Below, piece after piece: positions 40,371-49,557 of a stretch of 64,000 nt of DNA. The position numbers and the translations under genes are program-made. Source of the DNA: Mycobacterium sp. 852013-51886_SCH5428379 (lineage in GTDB: Bacteria; Actinomycetota; Actinomycetes; Mycobacteriales; Mycobacteriaceae). Each line of letters opens with the position of its first letter. The first letter of the stretch is position 1. The notes under the pieces were generated by a model that did not search any database, had not been told where the DNA came from, and saw only the letters and a program-made list of their open reading frames with translations. The stretch is taken from the NCBI RefSeq assembly GCF_001665575.1, contig NZ_LZSU01000036.1:243707-307706 (forward strand), written 5' to 3'.

Positions 40371-41417
40371 TCAGACGTTCTTTCGGTAGACCAGCCACCG
40401 CATCTCGATCGGGCACTCCTCACGGGGGACGTCGAAGACATCCCGACCGGTGGTCCAGTCCACGTACCAGCTTGTCGGCGGCCAGGCGTCCGATGGCAGA
40501 TTCGCCTTCTCGTAGTCGTAGACCGAGTCGTTGGAGACCAACTCCAGCGGATAACCGGCCACCGCCGCGTTGATCTCATCCCACGTGAAGATGCTCGTGT
40601 ACATCTGCTGTCCCAGTTCACGTTCCGCGCGGTCCGGGGTGTGACCGGGCTTGGCCAGGAACGTGTTGAACACCAGGCGTCCGCCCGGAGCCAGGCAGTG
40701 CGCGGCGAGGTGGAACAGCGCGCGTACATGTTGAGCCGACCGGAAGTCCGACACCACCTCCGACAACAGAGTCATCTGGTAGTCCTGGCGGAGATCGTCG
40801 AGCGTCTCGAAGACGTCACGTTGGATCACCCGGACGTCGAGGATCTGCGCCTCGGCCTCGGCGCGGATCATGTCGGCGAATTTCGGTGTCAGCTCGACGA
40901 CGTCGACCGGATGCCCTCGGCGGGCCAGCGCGAGCGCGTTCCGTCCGGTGCCCGCTCCGATGTCGAGCACGTGATGCGTTGTGGGATCAGCGGCTTCACC
41001 CGCGAGCGCCACGATGCGGGCATCCGGATGGTTGCCGAACAGGGGCGGTTGACGGGTGCTGATCCAGTTCTCGTAGGCACCCTCGACTGTCCACCACTGA
41101 CCGTTGACGTTGTAGTTGAGCCCGGTGCCGACCGGAGAGTTGAAGGTGATCACGATGTTCGACCTCGGCGACACCGCGAACGCCCGATCCAACTGACCCT
41201 GCAGCACGACCCTGAGATGGTCTTTCTGCTCAGGGGTGAACGGGGATCCCGTCGCGGCGAACAGGTCCTCGCACATCGTGACGTAGTCGTCGATCATCCC
41301 CGGTGCGGCCGGCAGGCTGATCTCACCGGTGGAGACCGAGCGGCGTAACAGCCGACGAGCCATCGCTTCGCGCAACTGCGCCTGAGTGGTCGGCCCGGGG
41401 GTATGCGTGTTCATCAC
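40371..41417 (-). CDS. SAM-dependent methyltransferase, first of two paralogues
   Basis: A 348-residue class I methyltransferase. The SAM site is VLDIGAGTGRNALALARRGH with the acidic VVELTP following, and DVFETLDDLRQDYQMTLLSE is motif II-III. Before it is an unusual 130-residue N-terminal helical domain (GSPFTPEQKDHLRVVLQGQL). The C-terminus has CPIEMRWLVYRK. The paralogue at 42454-43500 has exactly the same length, with similarity over the whole chain. The substrate is unknown. The start is GTG 41417 or ATG 41414, preceded by GAAGGGG. It is divergent from the PhyH gene. Confidence 0.85.
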   Translation of the reverse strand: MMNTHTPGPTTQAQLREAMARRLLRRSVSTGEISLPAAPGMIDDYVTMCEDLFAATGSPFTPEQKDHLRVVLQGQLDRAFAVSPRSNIVITFNSPVGTGLNYNVNGQWWTVEGAYENWISTRQPPLFGNHPDARIVALAGEAADPTTHHVLDIGAGTGRNALALARRGHPVDVVELTPKFADMIRAEAEAQILDVRVIQRDVFETLDDLRQDYQMTLLSEVVSDFRSAQHVRALFHLAAHCLAPGGRLVFNTFLAKPGHTPDRAERELGQQMYTSIFTWDEINAAVAGYPLELVSNDSVYDYEKANLPSDAWPPTSWYVDWTTGRDVFDVPREECPIEMRWLVYRKNV

Positions 41418-41527
41418 CCCTTCTTCTACCGGACCGGCAGCGGGATAGCCAGCGTTCAGCCGTGCTGGAAGCGGGAATTCGCAGTTCGCGGCCGATATTC
41501 GAAGGTTCGATCATGATGCTTGCGCGG

Positions 41528-41533
41528 TAGCAT
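41528..41533 (+). promoter_or_regulatory. -10 box of the leaderless PhyH gene
   Basis: TAGCAT ends 6 nt before ATG 41540, without a ribosome binding site in between. Confidence 0.5.
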
Positions 41534-41539
41534 GGCCCT

Positions 41540-42433
41540 ATGCAGACCATGCTCTCCGCTCAGCAGGCCGAACAGCGCGAATTCTGGCGGCAGCTGTGCC
41601 CCGGCATGTCGATCGAGGGTGACGGATTCGCAGCACCCGCGGCCGTCGGCGACCCCGCCGATCTGGTTCCGGTTCTCAACCGTGAGGGCTACGTCCAGGT
41701 GGCCGACGCCCTTCCGGAGGCCCGGATCGCACCCGTCCGCAACGCGGTGTCAACACTGTTCCAGTGCGGTATCCCGCTGCCCTTCGCGTTCGTCTACGAC
41801 GAGTTGTGGCTTGCGTTCCAGAGTCTTTCGCGTTTCCTGTCCACCGCCCTCGGCGAGGACTACCGAGCGCTTCCCGACTTCTGGGTGTGGCACGTCAAGC
41901 CCAACGAGGATTCGGCCGGTTGGGGGCCGCACCGCGACCGCGTGCAGCCGACGATCTACGACGACAACTCACCGCAGACCCTGACGGTGTGGCTGCCGTT
42001 CACCGATGCCACGCCACTCAACGGCTGCATGTACGTGCTCCCCGCGCACCGGGATCCGCGGTTCATCGAACGGCGTTGGGACGGCGAGGGTAACAACGTC
42101 GTGCACAACCCGCAGGACATCCGCGCGCTTCCTGCCACCGGGGGCAGCATGCTGGCCTGGAATCAGGCCGTCCTGCACTGGGGCGGACGCGGCAGCCGCC
42201 TCGGCGCGGCCCCGCGGATCAGCGCCGCCTTCGAATTCCAGCGCGGCGACTGCGCGCCCTTCAATCAGCCACTGCTCGACCCGTACCGCGTCCCCACGTT
42301 CGCCGAGCGACTCGGGCTGATCGGCAAGCAGGCCCTGCAGTATCGCCACATGTATCCGCTGACCGACGACGTTGCGGCCGTGGCCACTTCGCTCTACCAG
42401 CGGTTCATGCCGGGAGTGTCGCTCAGCCTTTGA
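41540..42433 (+). CDS. Phytanoyl-CoA dioxygenase (PhyH) family oxygenase
   Basis: A 297-residue Fe(II)/2-oxoglutarate-dependent oxygenase. The metal triad is visible: His131-x-Asp133 in GPHRDRV, and the distal His213 in AVLHWGGRG. VLNREGYVQVADALPEARIA is the N-terminal helix-strand typical of PhyH. It hydroxylates a small molecule, lipid or natural product; the real substrate is unknown. It lies between two closely related methyltransferase genes that run the other way, so the three probably form one tailoring module with separate promoters. Confidence 0.88.
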   Translation: MQTMLSAQQAEQREFWRQLCPGMSIEGDGFAAPAAVGDPADLVPVLNREGYVQVADALPEARIAPVRNAVSTLFQCGIPLPFAFVYDELWLAFQSLSRFLSTALGEDYRALPDFWVWHVKPNEDSAGWGPHRDRVQPTIYDDNSPQTLTVWLPFTDATPLNGCMYVLPAHRDPRFIERRWDGEGNNVVHNPQDIRALPATGGSMLAWNQAVLHWGGRGSRLGAAPRISAAFEFQRGDCAPFNQPLLDPYRVPTFAERLGLIGKQALQYRHMYPLTDDVAAVATSLYQRFMPGVSLSL

Positions 42434-42453
42434 CCGGCACGCCGAGCGCAGGC

Positions 42454-43500
42454 TCACGCCTGCTTGCGGTACACCAGCCAACGCATGTCGATCGGGCACA
42501 GCTCGCGGGGCAGAGCGAAGACGTCCAATCCGCTCACCCATTCCGGATACCAGCCGGTGGGAGGCCACCCGCCCTCGGGCAGGTTCGCCTTCTCGTAGTC
42601 GAACACCGAGTCGTCGGAGACCTGCTCGAGCGGTAAACCCTCTGCGGCCGCGGCCATTTCGGGGTACGTGAAGATGCGCGTGTACATCTGCTCACCGAGC
42701 TGGATGACCGCCTCGTCCGGCGTGTAGTTGTGTGCGGCCATGAAGGCGTTGAACACCATTCGCCCGCCCGGGGCGAGGCAGTCGTCGGCGAGCTGGAACA
42801 AGGTCCGCAGCTGCTCAGTGGTGCGGAACTCGGGCACCACCTCCGACAGGATGATCAGGTCGTAGTCGTCGTCGAGATCCTCGGTGGAGGTGGCGAACAC
42901 GTCGCGCTGGATGAGGCCTACCCGCAGTCGTTCGCGGGACGCCTCCTTGCGGATCATGTCGACGAACTTCTCGTTCACCTCGACGACGTCGACGGGGTGT
43001 CCGCGGCGGGCGAGGGCGAGCGCGTTGCGGCCGGTACCCGCGCCGATGTCGAGGATCGAGAACTGTCGTGGATTCGCCGCCTCGTTGGCCAGATCCCACA
43101 CCCGGGCATCGGGTTGGGTTCCGAACAGCGGAGGTTGGCGGGTGGCGATCCAGTCGTCGTACGTCTCGGCGATCGTCTTCGCGCGCGGCTGGATGTGATA
43201 GTTCAGCACGCTCCCGACGGGGGTGTGCCAGGTGATGATGATGTCCGAGCGCTGGGTGGCCTGATAGGCCGCGACCAGCTGGCTCTCGAGCGCGCTCCGC
43301 AAATGATCGAGCTGCTCGGGAGTGAACGGCGAGCCGACCGTGGCAAATACCTTGCTGCACATCTGGACGTACTCGTCGAGCATCCCGGGGACGGCGGGAA
43401 TGATGATCTCCCCGCGCGCTTCACCGCGGCGGAGCAGCCTGCGGACCATCGCTTCGCGGAGCGGGCTCGAATTCTCAGACGAGACAGGGGAATTCGTCAC
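42454..43500 (-). CDS. SAM-dependent methyltransferase, second paralogue
   Basis: A 348-residue class I methyltransferase with SAM motif ILDIGAGTGRNALALARRGH and the same N- and C-terminal extensions as its paralogue (GSPFTPEQLDHLRSALESQL, CPIDMRWLVYRKQA). GTG 43500 is chosen because it gives the same N-terminus and length as the paralogue; the frame is open far upstream to 44349, but only by overlap with the next gene. The shared WIATRQPPLFGTQPDARV region may help bind the substrate. The pair seems to be an old tandem duplication with the PhyH gene between the copies. Confidence 0.85.
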   Translation of the reverse strand: MTNSPVSSENSSPLREAMVRRLLRRGEARGEIIIPAVPGMLDEYVQMCSKVFATVGSPFTPEQLDHLRSALESQLVAAYQATQRSDIIITWHTPVGSVLNYHIQPRAKTIAETYDDWIATRQPPLFGTQPDARVWDLANEAANPRQFSILDIGAGTGRNALALARRGHPVDVVEVNEKFVDMIRKEASRERLRVGLIQRDVFATSTEDLDDDYDLIILSEVVPEFRTTEQLRTLFQLADDCLAPGGRMVFNAFMAAHNYTPDEAVIQLGEQMYTRIFTYPEMAAAAEGLPLEQVSDDSVFDYEKANLPEGGWPPTGWYPEWVSGLDVFALPRELCPIDMRWLVYRKQA

Positions 43501-43662
43501 CGCACTCTTTCTATCGTCACTGGTCGATGTAAGCAAGCCGAGCGGCTCGCCTGACCGCTCACCATAGCGTGTCCGCGTAACGGGGTAACAGACCTTGGAG
43601 CAAACAGATTCCCCGGCCCGGGAAAGCGGAGACGCGGCCCGCGCGACGTTGTCCGTGACGGT

Positions 43663-43668
43663 TATCAT
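43663..43668 (+). promoter_or_regulatory. -10 box of a leaderless gene
   Basis: TATCAT ends 6 nt before ATG 43675. Confidence 0.5.
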
Positions 43669-43674
43669 CACCTC

Positions 43675-44247
43675 ATGCCGGATTCCAATGAAGCAGACCG
43701 CACCGAGACCGCCGCATCGACCGGGGGCAGGGACAAGTTGTCCTCCTCCTCTTCTTCGGCGGTGGGCAGAACCCCCGTCGCGGTGGAGCGACCGGCCCCG
43801 AAGTGGTTGGCGCCGGCGGCCCTGGCGCTGGCCGTCATCGCCGTCGCCCTGTCGGCCTGGTCCCTGCTGAGCAAGGACTCGTCCTCGTCGGCCTCGGACA
43901 CCACTCTGCCGGGAGACCCCAAGCAGCGCGTCTGCACCGCCTTCGACACCGTCGCCAAGGCCGTGCAGCTGCAGACCAACAACAACCTCGGCCCGGATCC
44001 GGTCCCGCAGGCCGCGGTGGCGGGCAATGCCCGCCTCGCCCTGATCGGTGGCGGCCAGTACCTGGTCAACAGCGTCGACTCCGAGGTGCCGGGCGACTTG
44101 GCCGAGGCCGCCCGTAAGTTCGGCAACACCATCCAGGACATCGGCGTCAACGCGCTGGCCAACGTGCCGAACAGTGACCCGCAGCAGACCGCGCGGCTCC
44201 GCGAGGGCGACGCCACGCGTCAGCAGATCGTCGAACTCTGCAAGTGA
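43675..44247 (+). CDS. Membrane-anchored hypothetical protein upstream of mshB
   Basis: A 190-residue protein. The N-terminal 43 residues are charged and Ser-rich (KLSSSSSSAVGRTPVAVERP), followed by one membrane helix (WLAPAALALAVIAVALSAWS) and an extracytoplasmic domain with two cysteines (RVCTAFDTVAKAVQLQTNNN and ending IVELCK) that may form a disulfide. The topology is like that of Mce-associated membrane proteins, but the fold is not recognised. It stands 7 bp before mshB, so it probably shares an mRNA with it. Confidence 0.75.
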   Translation: MPDSNEADRTETAASTGGRDKLSSSSSSAVGRTPVAVERPAPKWLAPAALALAVIAVALSAWSLLSKDSSSSASDTTLPGDPKQRVCTAFDTVAKAVQLQTNNNLGPDPVPQAAVAGNARLALIGGGQYLVNSVDSEVPGDLAEAARKFGNTIQDIGVNALANVPNSDPQQTARLREGDATRQQIVELCK

Positions 44248-44254
44248 GGTTGAC

Positions 44255-45130
44255 GTGCCCTCGCCGGTCCCGCCGGTGAGGGCACGCCCGCGTCTGCTCT
44301 TGGTCCACGCGCACCCGGACGACGAAACGCTGACCACCGGCGGCACCATCGCGCACTACGTCGCCCGCGGCGCCGACGTCCGCGTGGTGACCTGCACCCT
44401 CGGCGAGGAGGGGGAGGTGATCGGCGAGCGGTACGCGCAGCTCGCCGTCGACCACGCCGATCAGCTCGGCGGATACCGGATCCTCGAGCTCACCCGGGCC
44501 CTCGAGGCGCTCGGCGTGGACGAACCCCGCTTCCTCGGCGGCCCCGGCCATTGGCGCGACTCCGGTATGGCCGGCACTCCGCCACGGGGCCATCCGCGCT
44601 TCGCCGACGCCGATCTGACCGACGCGGCGGGCGTGCTGGCCACCGTCATCGACGAATTCCGTCCGCATGTGGTGGTGACCTACGACCCCGACGGCGGATA
44701 CGGCCACCCCGACCACATCCAGGCCCACCGCGTCACCACGGCGGCTGTCACCGCCGCGCGGTGGCAGGTTCCGCGATTCTTCTGGACCGTCTCGTCGACG
44801 TCGGCCATGACCGCAGGCCTCCGCCACCTGGGTGAGGTGCCCGCCGGGTGGACCCGGATCACCATCGACGAGGTGCCGTTCGGCTTCCCCGACGACCGGA
44901 TCGACGTCGTCATCGACGTCGGTGACAGCCTCGGCGCCAAGCTCGCTGCGATGCGTGCACACGCCACCCAGATCTCGGTGGCGCCGGACGGGCGGTCCTT
45001 CGCACTGTCCAACGGCATCGCGATGCCGGTCCTGGCCGAAGAGCACTATCTGCTGGTCTCCGGCGAACCCGGCCCCCGCCACGACCTCCTCGCCGGACTG
45101 GACCTGGCTCAGCCCCGGCAGCAGGGGTAG
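44255..45130 (+). CDS. mshB: MshB, GlcNAc-Ins deacetylase of mycothiol synthesis
   Basis: A 291-residue zinc enzyme of the LmbE family. The first zinc motif is AHPDDE (residues 19-24), and the third zinc ligand is in GYGHPDHIQAHRV. It removes the acetyl group from GlcNAc-inositol to give GlcN-Ins, the substrate of MshC, and can also act as a mycothiol conjugate amidase. GTG 44255 follows GTGAGG of the previous gene end. It corresponds to Rv1170. The small ORF and the membrane protein after it follow the same order as in other mycobacteria. Confidence 0.94.
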   Translation: MPSPVPPVRARPRLLLVHAHPDDETLTTGGTIAHYVARGADVRVVTCTLGEEGEVIGERYAQLAVDHADQLGGYRILELTRALEALGVDEPRFLGGPGHWRDSGMAGTPPRGHPRFADADLTDAAGVLATVIDEFRPHVVVTYDPDGGYGHPDHIQAHRVTTAAVTAARWQVPRFFWTVSSTSAMTAGLRHLGEVPAGWTRITIDEVPFGFPDDRIDVVIDVGDSLGAKLAAMRAHATQISVAPDGRSFALSNGIAMPVLAEEHYLLVSGEPGPRHDLLAGLDLAQPRQQG

Positions 45131-45164
45131 GCTCCCGTCATCCAGCGACGCCGAAGGGACTCTG

Positions 45165-45272
45165 ATGGACCCGGACCTCGACCCCAATCTGCAGCACTGG
45201 CAGGACCGCTTCGACAACTACCAGTGGGTGGTGGGCTCGCTGGTCGGCCTGCTCGACAGCATCCCGACCTGA
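45165..45272 (+). CDS. Conserved small protein, 35 residues
   Basis: MDPDLDPNLQHWQDRFDNYQ, then a hydrophobic end WVVGSLVGLLDSIPT. ATG 45165 has a good ribosome binding site (GAAGGGA, 45153-45159). The stop overlaps a CTG that could start the next protein, and the frame of that protein runs under this one. Amphipathic helix and hydrophobic C-terminus suggest membrane association. The possibility that this is the true N-terminus of the downstream protein through a frameshift should be kept in mind. Confidence 0.55.
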   Translation: MDPDLDPNLQHWQDRFDNYQWVVGSLVGLLDSIPT

Positions 45273-45628
45273 CCCGCGGTCCTGTTCCCGCGCTGGTCCT
45301 CGCGCTCCTGGCGGTCGACGGAGTCGTCGTCGCGGTGCTGGGCGCGCTGTTCCTGCCGTTGCGGATCGGCGCCATCCCGTTCCCGCTGACCGCCTTGCTC
45401 GCCGGCGCCACGAACGCGGCACTGGTGTGGGTGGCGCTCAAATGGACCGATTCCGGGCGCCTCGCGGCGCTTCCGCTGTGGGCCTGGCTGGCGACGGTGG
45501 CGGTGCTGACCCTCGGCGGACCGGGTGGCGACATCGTCTTCGGCGGCGCCGGCGTGATGGCCTACAGCGCCCTGTTCTACCTCGTGCTCGGCGCCGGACC
45601 GGCGGCCTGGCTGCTGTGGTGGCGCTGA
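45224..45628 (+). CDS. Membrane protein, Rv1171-like
   Basis: Up to 134 residues with four membrane helices (ALVLALLAVDGVVVAVLGAL, FPLTALLAGATNAALVWVAL, LAALPLWAWLATVAVLTLGG, VMAYSALFYLVLGAGPAAWL). Position between mshB and fbiC matches Rv1171. GTG 45224 is the only regular start, but it overlaps the 35-residue gene. Translation from CTG 45269, coupled to the stop there, is an alternative. The function is unknown. Confidence 0.7.
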   Translation: MGGGLAGRPARQHPDLTRGPVPALVLALLAVDGVVVAVLGALFLPLRIGAIPFPLTALLAGATNAALVWVALKWTDSGRLAALPLWAWLATVAVLTLGGPGGDIVFGGAGVMAYSALFYLVLGAGPAAWLLWWR

Positions 45629-45745
45629 TGGGCGGGTCCACCCCCGCGGCCCGACGTGGGACTACTGTGGCCGGTATGCCGTTGGCCGTGATTCCAGGAT
45701 GTGAGACACGCGGATGATTATCGCGGACGTGGGGGTTCTTCGGGA

Positions 45746-48289
45746 GTGGCTCTGAACCCCCAGCACGGCTCTGATCAGCCCAGCGCGGCCGCACTGCGCC
45801 GAGTGTTGCGGCGCGCCCGCGACGGTGTCGCCCTCAACGTCGACGAGGCGGCGATCGCGATGGCCGCCCGCGGCGACGACCTCGCCGGTCTGTGTGCCAG
45901 CGCCGCCCGGGTGCGCGACGCCGGATTGTCCGCCACCGAGCGCCGGGGCCCGAACGGCCGGCTGCCGGTCAGCTATTCGCGCAAGGTGTTCATCCCCGTC
46001 ACGCATCTGTGTCGCGACACCTGTCACTACTGCACGTTCGTCACCGTGCCCGGCGTGCTGCGCAAACAGGGCAAGGGCATGTACATGGAGCCCGACGAGA
46101 TCCTCGACGTTGCCCGCCGCGGTGCCGAACTCGGTTGCAAAGAGGCGCTTTTCACTCTCGGCGATCGTCCGGAGGCCCGCTGGGACGAGGCGCGTCAGTG
46201 GCTCGACGAACGCGGTTACGACTCCACGCTGGATTACGTACGCGCGATGGCGATCCGGGTGCTCGAGGAGACCGGGCTGCTGCCGCATCTGAACCCCGGC
46301 GTGATGAGCTGGTCGGAACTCTCGCGTCTGAAGCCGGTGGCGCCGTCGATGGGCATGATGCTCGAGACCACCTCCCGGCGACTGTTCGAGACCAAGGGTC
46401 TGGCGCACTACGGCAGCCCCGACAAGGATCCCGCCGTCCGGTTGCGCACGCTGGACGACGCCGGTCGGCTGTCGATCCCGTTCACCACCGGTCTGCTCGT
46501 CGGGATCGGGGAGACGCTCACCGAGCGGGCCGAGACGATGCACGCGATCCGCCGGTCGCACAAGGAGTTCGGCCACGTCCAGGAAGTGATCGTGCAGAAC
46601 TTCCGGGCCAAGGATCACACCGCGATGGCCGAGGTGCCCGACACCGGGATCGACGACTTCCTGGCGACGGTCGCGGTGACCCGGCTGGTGCTGGGGCCCA
46701 AGATGCGGGTGCAGGCGCCGCCGAACCTGGTGTCACGCGAGGAGTGCCTGGCGCTGATCGGCGCAGGCGTCGACGACTGGGGTGGCGTGTCGCCGCTGAC
46801 CCCGGACCACGTCAACCCCGAACGGCCCTGGCCGGCGCTGGACGAGTTGGCCGACGTCACCGCCGAGGCGGGCTACGACCTGGTGCAGCGCCTGACCGCC
46901 CAGCCGCAGTACGTCCAGGCCGGTGCCGCGTGGATCGATCCGCGGGTGCGCGGTCACGTCGATGCGCTGGCCGGGCCCGACGGGCTGGCGCTCGACGTCA
47001 ACCCGCAGGGCAGGCCGTGGCAGGAACCCGACGAGGCGCTGCAGTCGCTGGGCCGCACCGACCTGCACTCGGCGATCGACAGCGAGGGCCGGCTCACCGA
47101 GACACGCAGCGACCTCGGCAGCGCGTTCGGCGACTGGGAGTCGATCCGCGAGAAGGTCGAGGAGCTGGCCGCCCGGGCGCCCGAGCGCATCGACACCGAC
47201 GTGCTCGCCGCGTTGCGAGCGGCCGAACGCGATCCCGCGGGCTTGTCCGACGACGCGTACCTGGCTTTGGCCACCGCGGACGGCCCGGCCCTCGATGCCG
47301 TTGCGGCCCTGGCGGATTCGCTCCGGCGTGATGTGGTGGGCGATGACGTGACATACGTCGTGAACCGCAACATCAACTTCACGAACATCTGCTACACCGG
47401 CTGCCGGTTCTGTGCGTTCGCGCAGCGCAAGGGTGACGCTGACGCGTACTCGCTGTCCGCCGAGGAGGTGGCGGACCGCGCGTGGGAGGCCCACGTGGTG
47501 GGGGCGACCGAGGTCTGCATGCAGGGCGGCATCGATCCCGAACTGCCGGTGACCGGGTACGCGGATCTGGTGCGCGCGGTCAAGGAGCGGGTGCCGTCGA
47601 TGCATGTGCACGCGTTCTCGCCGATGGAGATCGCCAACGGCGTCACCAAGAGCGGGTTGTCGATCCGCGAGTGGCTGATCGCGCTGCGCGAGGCGGGGCT
47701 GGGATCGATTCCGGGCACCGCGGCGGAGATCCTCGACGACGAGGTCCGCTGGATCCTGACCAAGGGCAAGCTGCCGACGTCGATGTGGATCGAGGTGGTC
47801 AGCACCGCGCACGAGGTGGGACTGCGGTCGAGTTCGACGATGATGTACGGCCACGTCGACCAGCCACGGCACTGGGTGGGCCACCTGCGGGTCCTGCGCG
47901 AGATTCAGGACCGCACAGGCGGTTTCACCGAGTTCGTACCGCTGCCGTTCGTGCACCAATCCTCGCCGCTGTACCTCGCCGGCGGGGCCCGGCCCGGGCC
48001 GACGCACCGCGACAACCGCGCGGTGCACGCGCTCGCGCGGATCATGCTCCACGGACGTATCGACCACATCCAGACCAGCTGGGTGAAGCTCGGCGTCGAG
48101 CGGACGCAGGTGATGCTGCAGGGTGGCGCCAACGACCTCGGCGGCACGCTGATGGAGGAGACGATCTCCCGGATGGCCGGCTCGGAGAACGGATCGGCCA
48201 AGAGCGTGTCGGAACTGGTGTCGATCGCCGCGGGTATCGGCCGGCCGGCGCGCCAGCGCACGACGACCTACGCGCCGCTGGCGGCGTAG
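45746..48289 (+). CDS. fbiC: FbiC, bifunctional FO synthase of coenzyme F420
   Basis: An 847-residue fusion of the two radical-SAM halves CofG and CofH. The first cluster motif is CRDTCHYC (Cys89, 93, 96) and the second CYTGCRFC (about residues 548-555). FbiC condenses tyrosine with 5-amino-6-ribitylamino-uracil to give FO, the deazaflavin chromophore of F420. Other conserved parts are MMLETTSRRLFETKGLAHYG and YGHVDQPRHWVGHLRVLREI. GTG 45746 (VALNPQ) gives the family length and has GGGGG about 11 nt before it. It matches Rv1173. Confidence 0.96.
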   Translation: MALNPQHGSDQPSAAALRRVLRRARDGVALNVDEAAIAMAARGDDLAGLCASAARVRDAGLSATERRGPNGRLPVSYSRKVFIPVTHLCRDTCHYCTFVTVPGVLRKQGKGMYMEPDEILDVARRGAELGCKEALFTLGDRPEARWDEARQWLDERGYDSTLDYVRAMAIRVLEETGLLPHLNPGVMSWSELSRLKPVAPSMGMMLETTSRRLFETKGLAHYGSPDKDPAVRLRTLDDAGRLSIPFTTGLLVGIGETLTERAETMHAIRRSHKEFGHVQEVIVQNFRAKDHTAMAEVPDTGIDDFLATVAVTRLVLGPKMRVQAPPNLVSREECLALIGAGVDDWGGVSPLTPDHVNPERPWPALDELADVTAEAGYDLVQRLTAQPQYVQAGAAWIDPRVRGHVDALAGPDGLALDVNPQGRPWQEPDEALQSLGRTDLHSAIDSEGRLTETRSDLGSAFGDWESIREKVEELAARAPERIDTDVLAALRAAERDPAGLSDDAYLALATADGPALDAVAALADSLRRDVVGDDVTYVVNRNINFTNICYTGCRFCAFAQRKGDADAYSLSAEEVADRAWEAHVVGATEVCMQGGIDPELPVTGYADLVRAVKERVPSMHVHAFSPMEIANGVTKSGLSIREWLIALREAGLGSIPGTAAEILDDEVRWILTKGKLPTSMWIEVVSTAHEVGLRSSSTMMYGHVDQPRHWVGHLRVLREIQDRTGGFTEFVPLPFVHQSSPLYLAGGARPGPTHRDNRAVHALARIMLHGRIDHIQTSWVKLGVERTQVMLQGGANDLGGTLMEETISRMAGSENGSAKSVSELVSIAAGIGRPARQRTTTYAPLAA

Positions 48290-48302
48290 CGCGAAGGGGC
48301 GG

Positions 48303-49358
48303 TCAGGACGCGAGCTCCCACCAGCCCAGGAACGACGCGCCGTTGTGTTGGATGTAATCGATCTGCACCGTGTCCGACGTACGGCCCCCTTTGAACTGCC
48401 CAGCGCCGTAGTGCTCGAGTTGCAGGTTCAAGTTCTCCGTTGCCGCGGTCGTCGCCGCGTCGACCGCCGATTGCGGCAGACATTCCGTCAGGTAGTTGCC
48501 CGCTTGATGTGTCTGAAGGATCTCCACGAGCGCTTCGGTGCGGCACGCGATCGGCGTCGAGTCGTGGCGCTCGCGATAGGCCTCGTCTGAGATGATGCTG
48601 TCCAGCAGCCGCGCGATGTACGCGCCCGTCTTCTTCTCGTCGCAGTAGCCGACCTTGATCGAGGCGCACGCGGCATACGCCATCCAGTGACTCTGTTGTG
48701 GCAGCCCGTAGTCCGCGTCGAGCAGTTTCTCCATTGTGGTCCTGATGCGGGGAACCTGTCGGGAGGACTGCATCAGCGCGAACAACGCCTCGCCCGTGTA
48801 GTACGCGCTCCGGAACGGATGGACGGCCCCGGTCGAGAAGGTGCGCTTGTGGATGAAATCATCGCCCTCGAGCTGGCTGACCAGGTAATTCTCCAGACCT
48901 GTCAGCGTTGTCTCCGGCCCTCCCTGATACAGCGCCACGAGTGGCTCCTGGTGGAGTGTCCCCTCCAGAACTGCGTATTCGCGGATCATCAGCGCCGAGA
49001 GCCCGACGCCTCCGAGCTTGACGACGTCGTCCGACGTCAAACACAGTCTCCGGGCCGGCTCTCCGGCCCACGTCGGTTCCTTGGTCAGCGCCTGGATGAA
49101 TCCGAGCGCGGAACGGAGGCGTTGCTTCTCGTCTGCGCTCAGTTCGATCCCGAGAATGCGTATCGCCTTGCACATGAACCACACGGTGCCGCAGTGACGC
49201 AGGAGGTTGTAGCCGCTCAGCGCCTCCTCCGGATGCATGAACCTGTGCGCGTACACGAACCTGCCGGACCCGTCGAGCAGCGACAACAGGTGGGCGACGC
49301 ACGCCCTGACGAGTTCTTCCGCATTCGACGTGTCGATCGTCGTCGTTGGGCCCGGCAA
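48303..49358 (-). CDS. Unknown protein, probable alpha/alpha toroid fold
   Basis: A 351-residue soluble protein without signal peptide. FVYAHRFMHPEEALSGYNLL with RHCGTVWFMCKAIR, and then RSAYYTGEALFALMQSSRQV, SHWMAYAACASIKVG and ACRTEALVEILQTHQ are spaced like the helix pairs of six-hairpin or terpenoid-cyclase-like toroids. These occur in sugar- or peptide-modifying enzymes of surface and natural-product pathways. No catalytic residues can be named. It is convergent with fbiC (13 bp apart), alone on its strand, and takes the place of TB8.4/fadH in M. tuberculosis. Confidence 0.7.
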   Translation of the reverse strand: MPGPTTTIDTSNAEELVRACVAHLLSLLDGSGRFVYAHRFMHPEEALSGYNLLRHCGTVWFMCKAIRILGIELSADEKQRLRSALGFIQALTKEPTWAGEPARRLCLTSDDVVKLGGVGLSALMIREYAVLEGTLHQEPLVALYQGGPETTLTGLENYLVSQLEGDDFIHKRTFSTGAVHPFRSAYYTGEALFALMQSSRQVPRIRTTMEKLLDADYGLPQQSHWMAYAACASIKVGYCDEKKTGAYIARLLDSIISDEAYRERHDSTPIACRTEALVEILQTHQAGNYLTECLPQSAVDAATTAATENLNLQLEHYGAGQFKGGRTSDTVQIDYIQHNGASFLGWWELAS

Positions 49359-49557
49359 GATGTCTCCCTATCGGTCACGCCGCCCGCGGCCGACGGGTCG
49401 ACGGCTGCGTCTGAGCAGTCGAGCAATCCTATTTGGGCGGTCCTCGGAGTGCGGGCGCGACCCTGGAGGGAACGCCCGCCGGGAATGGAATCGGACTGCA
49501 GTCCGTTTGTATGTGCGTGTGTCGGGAGGGCCGACGCCGCGAACAAAGGAGACCGCC

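Noticed and set aside
43501..44349. N-terminal extension of the second methyltransferase to 631 residues
   Set aside because: The extra part is antisense to the membrane-anchored gene at 43675-44247, and the paralogue has exactly the shorter length.
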